From positions 9,953,991 to 10,017,990 of the forward strand of contig NC_133302.1 of assembly GCF_005239225.2 (NCBI RefSeq): a stretch of 64,000 bases of DNA, read 5' to 3'. Both the position numbers and the translations under genes were made by a program. Source of the stretch: Populus alba. Taxonomy: Eukaryota > Streptophyta > Magnoliopsida > Malpighiales > Salicaceae. This document shows, one piece after another, positions 49,470 through 61,581 of the stretch. The notes below the pieces were generated by a model, which had not been told where the DNA came from, ran no database searches, and saw only the letters and a list, made by a program, of their open reading frames with translations. The stretch's first letter is position 1, and every line of letters begins with the position of its first letter.

Positions 49470-52400
49470 AAAGTGATGAATATACATATTAAATGGTCAT
49501 ACTTCTAATAAATGACAGACTTATGAACTAACATAATTTCTAGACATGAATCTCAAAGCACTAGATTACAAGATGGACAATTTCTTTCAGAATACACGTA
49601 ATTCTATATTTTATGGGAAGAAGTTTCTAATCCAGTTACATTTTTCTAGTAGTTTCAATATAACAGTAAAGACACATTTTTGAAAATCTATGCTAGAGAC
49701 GCTTGAATAGAAATGCCTTAATCTTGGTAGTTTTTTTAGAGGTAAAGTTAAGGGACCCTACACCAAAAGCTCGTTAAGTGCATTGTTTGCTTGGATAGCA
49801 ATAAAAGAGATAAATTTAAACTATCGACACTCATAAAATAGGAAAGTAATCCTTCAGTCTAGAATTTTAAAATATTTCATCACTCAATATATTATAAAGT
49901 AGACAAACAACAAATTAATAAGATTATATATAAAAAAAATTAATAAATCACAACGAAAAACAAACTTACCAACTCAATTTACTTTCGAACTGAAATGGGG
50001 TGGCTAAATGGGGTTGCGCTATCCAAGTTTCGATAAGGAAATCCTTACAGACCAATCACACCTCTTTACCAATCCCACAAAATATGCTTTTCAAGCACAT
50101 AATAGCCAGGCCCCTCCCTCTTTTCCCTAATGAATGCAATACTTCAACATGTTAGCCTACAAAACATAAGATATTAATGATAATGTTTCCTTATGGAGAA
50201 AAGAACACATAAAATAATCATGAAACCCTCTTCTTCGAAGAAACCCAACTGTCGTTACCCCAATCCAAGTGAACCCTCAAACTTGGAACATGGTAAGCAA
50301 ACAAAAAAAATATTACCAATGGGATATCTGATACATGATATTCCTACAAGTTAGAACACCACTAGAAAGAAAAAAAAAAAATAGATTAAACCAAACCACA
50401 AAGTTGAGCAACAAAAAAAAAATCCAGAAATGCTATTAAACTGTAGATAAAATAAAAGATTATCAGCCATTGTGGATAACAAAAATCCATAAAGTAATGG
50501 CATAACTATACCTTTTTCTAACTAGCAGCAGAGATCCTGATTATTAGAGGCCTCTTGACAAGATTTATGAAGATCATGCTCTAGTGCAGTGATTTTTGCA
50601 CGTGAAGATGTGAACTCCTAAATTGAGTTGAAATGAAGAAGGATTGGAAATGTATTGTCAAAACATGTGCTTCGAGAAAATCATTCCACAAATTGCAAAC
50701 GACAAAAACAAAAAGCAACTATAAAATCTAACAAATTGCAGGAATTTTATAAACATGAACAATTTAAAACCAAATCACTGAACTTAAATATCTCTAAAGA
50801 TGAGCAATCACCATTTTCAAAGCACTTTTATTTAGTTATCTTAGTATAAAAAAATACTCTAACATCAAGTTGGTACTCTATTTTGTAAGATATTGTTAAA
50901 TTCCTTATATTTCTAAAAAATTAAGAGTCAAGTCAAAGATCCCCCATACCCACACACCTATATGATGACAAAGTGATGATATATATATTAAATGGTCATA
51001 CTTCTAATAAATAACAGACTTATGGAACTACCATAATTTCTAGACATGAATCTCAAAGCACTAGATTACAAGATGGACAATTTCTTTCAGAAGACACAAG
51101 AATTTCTATATTTTATGGGAAGAAGTTTCTAATCCAGTTCCATTTTTCTAGTAGTTGCAATATAACAGTAAAGACTCATTTGAAAATCTATGCCAGAAAC
51201 GCTGCATAGAAGTGCCCTAATCTAGGTAGTTTTTTAGAGGTAAAGTTAAGGGACCTTAGAACAAAAGCTCGTAGTTTGCTTGGATAGCAATACAAGAGAT
51301 AAATTTGACTATTGACTTTCAGTCCAGAATTTTAAAATACTCACCACTCATTATATTATATAGTAGACAAACAACAAATGAATAAGATCATACATAAAAA
51401 AAAAAAATTAATAAATCACAATGAAAAACAAACTAACAAACACATTTAACTTTCGAACTGAAATGGGATGGGTCTAAAGGGTTGCGCTATCCAAGTTTTT
51501 GGATAAGAAAATCCTTCCAGACCAAACACACTATCTTACCAATCTCGCAAAATACGTTTTTCAAGCACATAATAGTCGAACCCCTCCCTCCATAATGAAT
51601 GCAGCACTTCAACATGTTAACTTACAAAATATAAGTTAATAATGATAATGTTTCCTTGTCAAGAAAAGAACACATAACATAATCATGAAACCCTCTTCTT
51701 CGAAGAAACCCAACTGTCATTACCCCAATCCAAGTGAACCCTCAAACTTGGAACATGGTAAGCAAATAAAAACAATATTACCATGGGATACCTGATACAT
51801 GATATTCCTGAAAGTAGAACACCACCACAAAAAAAAAAAAACCAAAACTATAGATTAAACCAAACCACGAAGTTGACCAGCAAAAAAAAAAAAATCCAGA
51901 AATGCTTTTACACTGCATTTAAAATATAATATTTTTGCCATAGTGGATAACCAAAATCCATAAAAGTAATGGCATAACTATACCTTTTCTAACTAGCAGC
52001 ACATAACGTGATTTTTAGAGGCCTCTTGACAAGATTTATTAAGATCATGCTCTAGTGCAGTGACTTTTGCACGTCAAGATGTGAACTCCTAAATCGGGTT
52101 AAGAAGAAGCAATATAAATGTATTGTCAAAATATGTGCTTCGAGGAAATCATTCCACAAATTGCAACGATAAAAACAAAGCAACAATAAATCTAACAAAT
52201 TGCAGGAATTTTACAAACACGAACAATTTAAAACCAAATCACCGAACATATACCTCTAAAGATGAGCAATCACCATTTTAAAAGCACTTTTATTTAGTTA
52301 TTCTTAGTATAAAAAAATACTCTCACATCAAGATGGTACTCTATTTTGTATGATATTATAAAAATTCTTTATTTTTCTAAAAGATTGAGAGTCAAGTAAA

Positions 52401-53735
52401 AGGATCCCCCCCTCGCACCTATATGATGACAAAGTGATGATATACATATTAAATGGTCATACTTCTAATAAACGACACACTTATGGAACTACCATAATTT
52501 CTAGACATGAATCTCAGAGCACTAGATTACAAGATGGACAATATCTTTCAGAAGAAACGCGAATTCTATATTTTATGGGAAGAAGTTTCTGATCCAGTTA
52601 TGTTTTTCTAGTTGTTGCAATATAACAATAAAGACTCATTTGAAAATCTATGCCAGAGACGCTGAATAGAAACGCCCTAATCTTGGTAGTTTTTTAGAGG
52701 AGGTAAAGTTAAGGGACCCTAGAACAAAAGCTTGTTAAGTGCATTGTTTGCTTGGATACCAATACAAGAGATAAATTTGACTATTGACACTCATAAAAAT
52801 AGGAAGTAATCCTTCAGTCTAGAATTTTAAAATACTCATCACTCAATATATTATAAAGTAGACAAACAACAATTGAATAAGATTATATATATAAAAAAAT
52901 TAATAAATCACAACGAAAAACAAACTTACCAATACAATTTACTTTCGAACTCAAATGGGGTGGGTGTATGGGGTTGCGCTATCCATGTTTTGGATAAGGA
53001 AATCCTTACAGACCAATCACACTCTTACCAGTCCCGCAAAATACGCCTTTCAAGCACATAATAGCCAAGCCCCTCCCACTTTTCTCTAATGAATGCAGCA
53101 CTTCAACAAGTTAACCTACAAAACATAAGATATTAATGATAATGTTTTCTTGTCGAGAAAAGAACACACAAGATAATCATGAAACCATCTTCTTCAAAGA
53201 AACCCAACTGCCATTACCTCAACCCAAGTGAACCCTCAAACTTGGAACATGGTAAGCTAACAAAAACAATATTACCAATGGGATACCCGTTACATGATAT
53301 TCCTGAAAGTAGAACACCACCAAGAAAAAAAAATTTAATTAAACCAAACCACAAAGTTGAGCAACAAAAAAAAAATCCAGAAATGCTCTTAAACTGCACA
53401 TAAAATAAAAGATTATTAGCCATAGTGGATAACCAAAATCCATAAAGTAATGGTATAACTATAACTTTTCTAACAAGCATCAGAGATCATGATTATTAGA
53501 GGCCTCTTGACAAGATTTATGAATTTCATGCTCTAGTGCAGTGACTTTTTCATGTTAAGATGTGAGCTCCTAAATCGAGTTCAGAAGAAGGATTATAAAT
53601 GTATTGTCAAAACATGTTCTGCTTCGAGGGAATCATTCCACAAATTGCTGGAATTTTTACAAACATGAACAATTTAAGACTAAATCACCGAACTAATATG
53701 AGCAATCACCATTAATTGAATAGTAAGTGTTATTA
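49470..53735. repeat. Tandem repeat of 1.46-1.50 kb units, about 2.9 copies, abutting the gap
   Basis: Units start at AAAGTGATGA.TATACATATTAAATGGTCAT: 49470-50969 (1500 bp), 50970-52430 (1461 bp) and 52431-about 53735 (truncated). Shared landmarks include AGATTACAAGATGGACAA, GGTTGCGCTATCCA, an ATG-led block at 50220, 51685 and 53179 (MKPSSSKKPN ... NLEHG then GTAAG), and a minus-strand coiled-coil-like exon (LTS.RAKVTALEHDLHKS) near 50530-50610, 52005-52075 and 53475-53560. The last has stops in units 2 and 3. The unit therefore looks like a captured piece of a gene that was amplified, now non-functional. Confidence 0.88.
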
Positions 53736-54217
53736 AATACAATGATGGGTTTGTTTTGAGAAAAAAGAAATATGAGTATACTTAGATTGGTCTATTTAAT
53801 AAAACATAAGAAAGTCATTACAAAATAAGGTTTCAAACTAAAATTTAGTTGGAGAAACTGACAAAAACCATATTTTATTTTACCAAAAAAGCATGAGCCT
53901 ATTACTGAACCTCTCTCACAACCATCAACCAACTATAGTCACAAACAACTAGCACAGTTTAGCAACCTAGAAGTTAAACAAAGAAAATTTTGCATTACAA
54001 TAAAATTTCTTATCTATTTTTTTCCTTGTTAAAAGATGTCCATATCCTTTTTGGTTACAAATGGTTGATGATCTCCAAAAACTTTGATCAATAAGTTGTG
54101 ATTGAGTTGGAAAGAGAGCAATTAAGGCATCATGTTACATAATATCCCTTTTTATTTCTATCTCCTCATTTCTGCAAAAAAATAAACACATATAACATCG
54201 CGATAGCATATTTATAC

Positions 54218-54984
54218 CTTCATTTTCACAGTAACATATTTCTCATCATCGTCACAATTATCGTCTACGTGATCAACATCTTCTCAAGATACCATAAAAT
54301 TTATAAAATTGTTTCAATGGCTATCTAGATTGACCACAAATGCATGACATGAAACTTTAAAATGCACTCATATGGTTATCTCGAAATTGTAACATACAAG
54401 ACAAAAAAATATACTGATTAAACTTGGAAAACAATAAAAAGACAAAGGAAGAACATCAAGGCATTGCATAAGACTAGCAAGGAAAAAATTAACGATAGGA
54501 GTAAATAAAAGAACAGATGAAAGGCATAAAAGGCTCCTTTAACTAACCTTTTTCTTCATCATAACCAAATCACCATGACCACCTTGCACAAGTTCAAATA
54601 CTACTTCGCTAAAGTGCTCAGCAACTCCTTTGAAAGTACGATCTATCGATTCAGTGTTTCGTTGATCTAAAACAAATATAAGTTCTATGATTTTCTGCAC
54701 ACAAGCATTGAAGTAAAAAAAACATAATCTCGTTGAAGTAAAGATACATAAATCATAATCTCATGTGAAAAACAATTAAGTACAACATAAGACATTTAAG
54801 TAATAAAATCCAGTACCATAGTTCAACTTGACTTTTCTGGAGTTTCTCCTGTTTCTCAGTGATAATTACATGTTGATCTAGTGCCTTCTTATTTGCATGG
54901 CTGAACTGCTGAAGTTGTTCATTGCACCTATGAAGCATTTTATGCAACTCTTTCACACTCCACTTATATTTATATGTTCCAATA
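54218..54984 (-). pseudogene. SMC3 (cohesin subunit) pseudogene fragment, three exons
   Basis: SMC3 forms the cohesin ring with SMC1. The minus-strand exon at about 54984-54815 reads TYKYKWSVKELHKMLHRCNE, QLQQFSHANKKALDQHV and TEKQEKLQKSQVEL, matching the coiled coil before the C-terminal head. The exon at 54666-54548 reads RNTESIDRTFKGVAEHFSEV and VFELVQGGHGDLVMMKKK, which corresponds to the highly conserved ERTFKGVARHF...ELVQGGHG segment. The exon at about 54285-54218 reads DVDHVDDNCDDDEKYVTVKM, the acidic linker before KVKVSFTGQ. The ATPase signature (LSGGQK) and Walker B exons are absent downstream, and I found no N-terminal exons. Substitutions at conserved sites indicate a decayed partial duplicate. 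Confidence 0.85.
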
Positions 54985-54999
54985 AAAGAGAGCATGTCA

Positions 55000-56016
55000 C
55001 TTTTTAAAAGATGAATGCTTAAGTGGAAGCATGCAAACATGACATATCTCAGTAAGTACCAAGTACATGTAGAGGCAATACCTAAACATCATCTTCTAGG
55101 ATTTCAACATAGATATTGGCTGGTAAATCACGCAAGATAAATAGATATAAAATAATGATTACAAGACATAATAGTTTAACAATACATTAAAAGCCAAGAA
55201 CAAAAAATTGAAACTCGGACTAAAGCAAACTCATAGTTAGTCATTTACCACATAAAAACACGATAAAAAAAATTCACAATTCAGAGTTGTTGTGAACTTG
55301 AGCAAATAATATGCTAGAGAGGCTAATCATTTCTTTAGATATAGCCCCTGTTAAGTCCAATTTACTAAAAATACCTAAAGAATTCAAAAAGGAAAATAAA
55401 AAAGAAAACCCCTTAACATTGTGTTTTGATCATGGAATTATATGATAAGAGGGCCTGGTCCTTTTCTAATTAAATGATGAGCATGAGATAAGAAATTGTC
55501 ACCTATAGAAAGATTCTAACAACACCAGTATACATCTGCATTAATGTTAAAGTATCAGAATATACTAATCTAAACTCTTTCCTGAGCCAAATTTGAAGAA
55601 AAGAAGCCGTTGTAAATCATCATTTTTCTTTTGCAGCCTTTGTTCACGAGTAGCTTTGCTGGAAAATGGGTTGCCCGACCTTGTTTTTTGATAAAGGATG
55701 CTTAACTGCTTTTCACGCTCCATTACACTCCAAGTTGCCAAAACCGTTTATGAAAGAAAGACATACAAAGCAAAAGTCCTTCTACCAAATAAAAGTGCTA
55801 TTTTGCCATAGAAATAACCATCAAGATAAGGAAAGAAAATACAACTCTTTACATTTGAGAAAAAGTCTCCAATTAAAAATCCCAAGCAGTACAATTTTTG
55901 CTAATGAATATGACACAAACATTATTTGACTTCTCTGTAAGGACTAAGACTACGATTGAGAGAGAAAAAAATGGATGGGAGTTCCTAGAAAACTATGATT
56001 GGGGGCTTTGATACCA
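55000..56016. other. Mostly unassigned sequence between the SMC3 fragment and a Copia LTR
   Basis: A minus-strand stretch at about 55590-55660 could encode KATREQRLQKKNDDLQRLL, a helical segment, but I cannot assign it. The end (55980-56016) would be internal Copia sequence with primer site. No gene named. Confidence 0.4.
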
Positions 56017-56276
56017 TGATAGAATGGTTAGAATTCAAAATGAATTAATTTTTAGCAGGTCACCATTACATATAGAGCCAGCTGCTGGTTTGTATAAGGA
56101 AACTAATTATACAGGGAAACCAGGCTAGTTGTTAGTTATAGAAGGAAACCAGAGTGATAACTAGAATGATCTTAGAAAGCTATACATAGTAAGCTAAATC
56201 TCCTTTTCTATTTATGAGAGTATATATAGCGAGTATGATGAGCTAATTATGGATTCTATTGATAGTTAAGGCATCA
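56008..56276 (-). repeat. Probable Copia-type LTR (56017-56276) with adjoining primer site
   Basis: On the minus strand a roughly 260-bp block runs from TGATGCCTTAAC to CTAACCATTCTATCA and is followed at once by TGGTATCAAAGCC, a variant of the initiator tRNA-Met primer site. A TATATATAG stretch lies at 56220. No second LTR or coding domain is visible, so this is a remnant. Confidence 0.55.
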
Positions 56277-57723
56277 CAAACATGTATAAAGATCATCATG
56301 TAAAATAACATCTAAGATTTTTATCGTAACTATCAACAATTTTGCAGACCAAACCATCAATTTGTGGACACATCCAAATCTCGACAGATCACAATTTAGG
56401 TAAATACTTAGGACAATAAGAAGAATAATCAACGATATAAGCATGCAGACCATTGTAGGAGTCATATCAACATCATTAACAATTTAGCTCATGTAAATTT
56501 TTTAAAAATACATACATTTATAGACAAGCCTCGAGCATAAACAATGCTCCACGAGTATCCAAGAACATGTCGATCAAATAATTTAAGTTACTTACAAATA
56601 TCACATCAAGGAAAAAGGTTATCTGTAGGTACTTTATAGCCTTGCTTACTTTTATAGTTGGGACAAATCGACCACAATTATCAAATTCAAACTTTTTCTC
56701 ACAACTATCCATCCATGGATTCCAAAAGCAATCGATAAAGAGAGTCACGCCAAAAACTTTCAACCCAAATTTGCAGAACAAGCTAATGAAAACATCAGCA
56801 ATCAATTAACAAAACACGTAGAGATATAACCTTCTAGAACCAAATAGCACAAGTAATTACTGACATTTCAATTGTGTGTAGACCAATATATAAATTATTA
56901 ACAACAAAACTCAAATCAAAGTTTTTGCCGTATCAATACTATTTCAGTTAGAACAAGCTCGATGGAGAACTAACCTGCGCAAATCCTAGGAGAAAATTAG
57001 GTGAAAACTTCAACTTCTTTATTAAAGGTACCACATCAGAACCATGTGGATAAGTTACACAAGGATACTTTATCCTTACCTGTTCGGTGGGATAAAATTG
57101 GCTTGTCCTCATTTCAAAGCATTAAGGTGCCTAATTATCTGAGTTGATATGTTATTATAGCCAACCACCACATGAAATAAGTTGCTCAAAATACATATTA
57201 GTATGAAGTACATCATTCAAACGATAAAGTGACCATGACAGAAGGTCAAGAGACTGCTAGTGATTATGCCAGACCATCTGGCAAATTGGGAACACAACTC
57301 TAAGAGAGAAAATATTTAACATAATAGAATAGACTAGGTAAATTACCTGTGTGATGTCACGGGTTGTGATAAGAATGATGCAAGAAGCCTAGCAAACAAA
57401 GAACCTAGTAAAAATGGGAAAAGAAAAATCAATAATGTTTAAATCAAAATGTGAAACCATATGGAGATGCTTTCTATTAAGATGTCTTAACAATTGAAAA
57501 GGCTAGAGCACAAAACATTTAGATCGATAATCATGGTTACTATCAGATTATAGTAGTTATAAAAAGTGATGTAACTAAATGAACTCTGAGGAATCTACAA
57601 TAAAAGTAGAAGATTTGATATCCACAAGAGTAAGGAAACAAGTAAAATTACAAAAAAATCAAATTTCACTCGGCAAGCATCTAACATTAAAACTCAAAAA
57701 TATTCGTGCCTATGTAGGTCCCC
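56277..57723. other. Unassigned sequence left of element E
   Basis: Two minus-strand open stretches (56274-56465 and 56518-56805) show no motif I recognise and may be decayed transposon or host sequence. No RNA gene seen. Confidence 0.4.
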
Positions 57724-59474
57724 TGACACGACCAAAAGCTTGATGTCTTTTCCCAAGTGCAGGAGTGTCGAAGTAATAAATAACCCGGTAAGACCGGGGT
57801 CGAACCACAGAGAGGTTAATTGTATAAATTATAAATAACAAGACGATAACAACAACAACAACAACAATAACAATAACAATAATAATAATTATAATACTCA
57901 GTACGTGGCGTTGTTACACCTGAGAATGATCCAAAAGATCGGGTCACAGGTTTCCAGCCTATATACTGAGTTTATGAAAAGATCAAAGGGATATATTACA
58001 GAATGTAAATAACAACAACAACAATAATAATAAAAATAATAGTAGTAGTAGTAGTAGTAATAGAAGTAGATGAAGAAATTAATGAGAACTTTGAGTTAGA
58101 AGATTAATGTAAGGATTAAACAATGATAAAAACGAATGTCAAGGTTAGAGGATCCACTAATGGTACTTCAAACAAGTATAATATAAACTCTTATTACTCA
58201 ATTGGAAACCACACATAAAGGAGGTTCCAATCAGATTATAAATTGTTAACATGATTACATTAGTTATCTTATTCGAATAAAGCTAATACTTGTAAATGTT
58301 GGCAGGCATTCATGATTATAACTTATGTTAACAACAAATCAAGTCCCTTTCATAGCTCAGGTGTCGGTTATACCATACAGTATGGGCTATGAAAGTACCA
58401 AGTATTTGTTGTACCAAGTGTTATACAACATAAATCTAGATTAACCATTTAACAAGCAAAGTATTAAAAGTGAACAAGATAACAAATATAAAACATGTTA
58501 GTATCCAACGTTAAGGTCCATGTTAAGTTTATATTATACTTATTCTTACACCATTAGTGTACCCTTTTCACCTTGACATAATTAACTTAACTAAACATAA
58601 TGAAAGAAAGAAACATAAATAAACAAGATAAGAACATAAATGAGAAAGAAGTTAACTAAGTAAAAGAAAGGAAATGAAGTGCATAAACTTGATATTAATG
58701 AAAGCAAGACATAAGCAATACAAAGAGAGAAAGCAAGAGCATGATCTTGATCTGGAAACCAAGATGCCTCAATACATGGTAAGTGCCTCCTTTTATAGGC
58801 CAAAATTTGGAACTATTGATTTGTTGACTAATTGATGAGTGGGTGGCCACATCTTGACTAGATAACAATCCTTATCTTCTTGTCTGATCAAGACGTCATT
58901 GCTAACATCATAATTTGCCCAGAATCCTGAAGAATGTTCTAGGAAATTGTCTCAGCTTTCCAACAAAAAAAAGATGAGGTCATTTGGACTTCTAGAACTC
59001 AAGATATGGGCTGAACACTAAATAGTGTTTGGGCTGCAGGACAGCTTCGGACTTCTTCGTTGTTCCTTCAATTTGGACTTCAAAACGACCTTTTCAAATC
59101 TTGGGCTCCTCATGAAAGTTGTAGGCTTTTGTCTTACCTTTCCATCCATATAAAGTGGACCTAAATCAAAAATCTAGAGCTCCAGATATGATCCAATTAC
59201 CGAGCAATGTTCCGGTTTGGACTGCACCGACATCTCTTTTCTAAGTTTGGCCATCTCTTTGTCCTTTAACTTTCAATGCTTAAACTCATCAATCAATCCT
59301 TTTATTTATGTGATAGTCCTGCATTTAAAATGAGCATTTACCATAAATTAAGGTATCTTATAATATCAAACTTGTTATTATAAAACATGCTTTAGTTAAG
59401 GAGTTATTGATACTTCAAGTGCAAAATGATGATATAAAACCTTGATAAACATGCACTTTTAAGTACTAATCACA
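57724..59474 (-). repeat. 3' LTR of element E (1751 bp)
   Basis: On the minus strand it opens TGTGATTAGTACTTAAAAG right after GGTTGGGGGG and closes GGTCGTGTCA. It contains CAA- and TAG-type microsatellites (57847-58060) near its 3' end. This copy supplies the reference for naming the 3142-5764 palindrome. Confidence 0.9.
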
Positions 59475-59484
59475 CCCCCCAACC
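59475..59484 (-). other. Polypurine tract of element E
   Basis: GGTTGGGGGG on the minus strand immediately precedes the LTR start TGTGATTAG. Confidence 0.85.
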
Positions 59485-60821
59485 AGCTTATTACTAGTCC
59501 CTAGTAATCTAAAGCGTTAAAATAGAGAAACAATTTGCAAGTTCCACAAAGCAAGGCATTCATCATTCAACTTCCATTAATCTATCCAGATAAACAAACT
59601 CTCATTAAATTTATATTCCTGCTTCATACTTCGTAAACAAGATATTAATAAACCTTCTTTTTGTGTGCTCAATGAAAACATAGATGATGGGGCTTTTGTT
59701 GGAAGAAAACAATATTATGTTCAAATGTTTAAGGTGAACTTCCTTGGGTTGGGATTTTTTTTCTTCTTTTTTTTTTCTTTTTTTATTTATATACACATAC
59801 AACTTAAAACACAATGTATCTTTAACCCATGTAACGAGTTTTAGGCTAATGACTCCCAGACCAGTTGGTCTTAGGGCATTAGGTGTTGAGACACCCCTAC
59901 GAGCTTAACAACTCGGGTTGCAGATACTGATACGTAGATAGTGCAATGTTTGATTCCCTTAAGCTTTTCTCCTTAACCCATGTAACAAGCTTTGGGCCAA
60001 TAGCTCCCAAGTCAGTTGACTTTAGGGTATTAGGTGTTAAAACACCCCTTCGGGCTTAATTGCTTAGGTTAGGGAGGCTACGAAACCAAACTTATCCACG
60101 TTTTATTATCATCAATACTATCTTCTTCTTTTTTTTTTCTCTTTTTTTTTCTTTGCAAATTATATACTATCCTTTTCCCTTAGTTGTTACCTTCAACAAA
60201 AGAACATAATTAATGTAATAATCCAATGTGCAACCCACAATCATATGTTAAAGTGTGTGTGTGAAAATGAAGGTTTAATAATACTTGTTAAATGAGTATA
60301 GGAGCAGAATCAAGTGATAACAATGTAAGAGTTTGTAAACCTGAATATTTCAAGAAGTATTATGATAGACCTTGGTAATGAAACTTACTAAGACGTGTCT
60401 CTAGAGTCAATAAAATTGATTCCATACTCTGCCATCCTAATAACAATTTTGTCAAATGGTTTTAATAATAGCAAAAACAGTTAGCAAGTTAGTATTTTTT
60501 TTTTAAAAACTACTACCCTCTCCCCCCAACCAAAACGAGACATTGTCCTCAATGTTCGAAGGTAGAAAGATAGAGTATAAAAGACATCACCTGAAACAGC
60601 GAACAATGACAAACCTGAAACACACTTAAACAAACATAAGAAGTAACAAAACAAAATAATATGCTATTAATAAAACCAAAAGACACAAGGTTTCACAGAT
60701 GAAGGCTCAAATCTAATCTAAGCTTTTTACTTTATTTTAACAAAGCATGTATGTACAGGTAGTTGTGATTGTGGCTCACATCTTCCCTTGGTTTTACGTC
60801 CAAGAACGGCTTAAACGCCCT
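59485..60821 (-). other. 3' untranslated region of element E with tandem repeats and a second polypurine-like tract
   Basis: A unit opening CCCATGTAAC(G/A)AG and containing CATTAGGTGTTGAGACACC-type sequence occurs at 59826-59908 and 59977-60059 (period about 151 bp). A second GGTTGGGGGG, extended to GGTTGGGGGGAGAGGG, sits at 60517-60532 followed on the minus strand at a short distance by the LTR-ward region; ACATTGAGGACAATGT-like sequence adjoins it at 60540. No coding sequence seen. Element A has lost this whole region. Confidence 0.75.
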
Positions 60822-61370
60822 CTATGGGTCGGGGATAGGCTTCCCATCCAGTTTTCTTAAAAACTGGCAAACAGGGTCTTTTTTAGTCAGATTCCCAAGA
60901 CTAAGTCGATCATGTTCTTTATGGAATTGTGGCCATAAATCATGAATTACACGATGCACATCTCCACTAGGATGCGTCTCAAGGGTCACCAAAAGATTAT
61001 CTAAAGACCCCTTACTCAGGCCATCCTTAATGAATTGTATTTTATCTTCACGGTTTACAGATACCATTCCTAAAGAACGACATGTCGCATTACAAGTCCA
61101 TCTGGCACATCGATGACAGACTTTCAGTTGTTTTGCACGACGTTTCTTTGCAAAAGTGCTTTTACCTGTTCCAGGCATGTGTGAAATGAAAGAATTGGAG
61201 GACTCACCTGATAATCGGACCTTTGCTTCAATTAACCAACGAATATCTTCAGGAATTCCATGATTCATTAACAACCTCAATCTTGCACACCTAGCACGGT
61301 AAATTTTTGTAATCGCATTCTGAGGCAGAGCGGGAAAATACCTTTTCAACTTTTCAAGAGTGGTGTCCAT
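60822..61370 (-). CDS. Accessory ORF of element E: 182-aa Cys-rich protein of unknown function
   Basis: The start was chosen at 61370 (MDTTLEKLKRYFPALPQNAI), the Met shared with element A. Upstream in-frame codons to 61484 are not conserved in type. Visible parts are an N-terminal helical basic segment, PEDIRWLIEAKVRLSGESSN, a GTGKSTFAKKRRAKQLKVC stretch, then CHRCARWTCNATC. The ending is HPSGDVHRVIHDLWPQFHKE and LRKLDGKPIPDP. The Cys pattern C-x2-C-x4-C-x3-C could bind a metal. GTGKST looks like a nucleotide loop but lacks the Gly needed for a full Walker A, so I do not claim ATP binding. There is no signal peptide or membrane segment. The frame is intact. The position suggests expression from the element's own transcript, perhaps spliced. 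Function unknown. Confidence 0.75.
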   Translation of the reverse strand: MDTTLEKLKRYFPALPQNAITKIYRARCARLRLLMNHGIPEDIRWLIEAKVRLSGESSNSFISHMPGTGKSTFAKKRRAKQLKVCHRCARWTCNATCRSLGMVSVNREDKIQFIKDGLSKGSLDNLLVTLETHPSGDVHRVIHDLWPQFHKEHDRLSLGNLTKKDPVCQFLRKLDGKPIPDP

Positions 61371-61581
61371 TTTAAAATTAGAATTGGGGAAAATATTCAA
61401 AGAAGGGAGAAAGAGCAGAGAATTGTACAAATATATACAAATATCAGTTATTTGGGAAACTGAAAGAACCGACTTAAGAGTCACGGAGTACCGTTATCCG
61501 CCATTTGACCGGGGTGAGAGACTAGCAAAACAAAAGTCACACTAAAAAGCAACAAAAAAAAATGTGAGAAAAACAAAATAA

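Noticed and set aside
48934..49487. 180-codon open frames across the gap
   Set aside because: They consist almost entirely of unknown residues from the 500 N and have no meaning.
53179..53403. MKPSSSKKPN... as a small protein-coding gene in the tandem unit
   Set aside because: Only the first ~25 codons are alike across units before a possible GTAAG donor; no downstream exon or family match was seen, so it is recorded only as a landmark.
61150..61175. GTGKST in the accessory ORF as a Walker A nucleotide-binding loop
   Set aside because: The first Gly of GxxxxGK[ST] is absent and element A has GTGKSI, so the resemblance is probably accidental.
60822..61484. Longer 220-codon reading of the accessory ORF starting at 61484
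   Set aside because: The upstream part is Leu/Phe-rich and poorly conserved against element A, whose shared Met lies at MDTTLEKL; the shorter start fits both copies.
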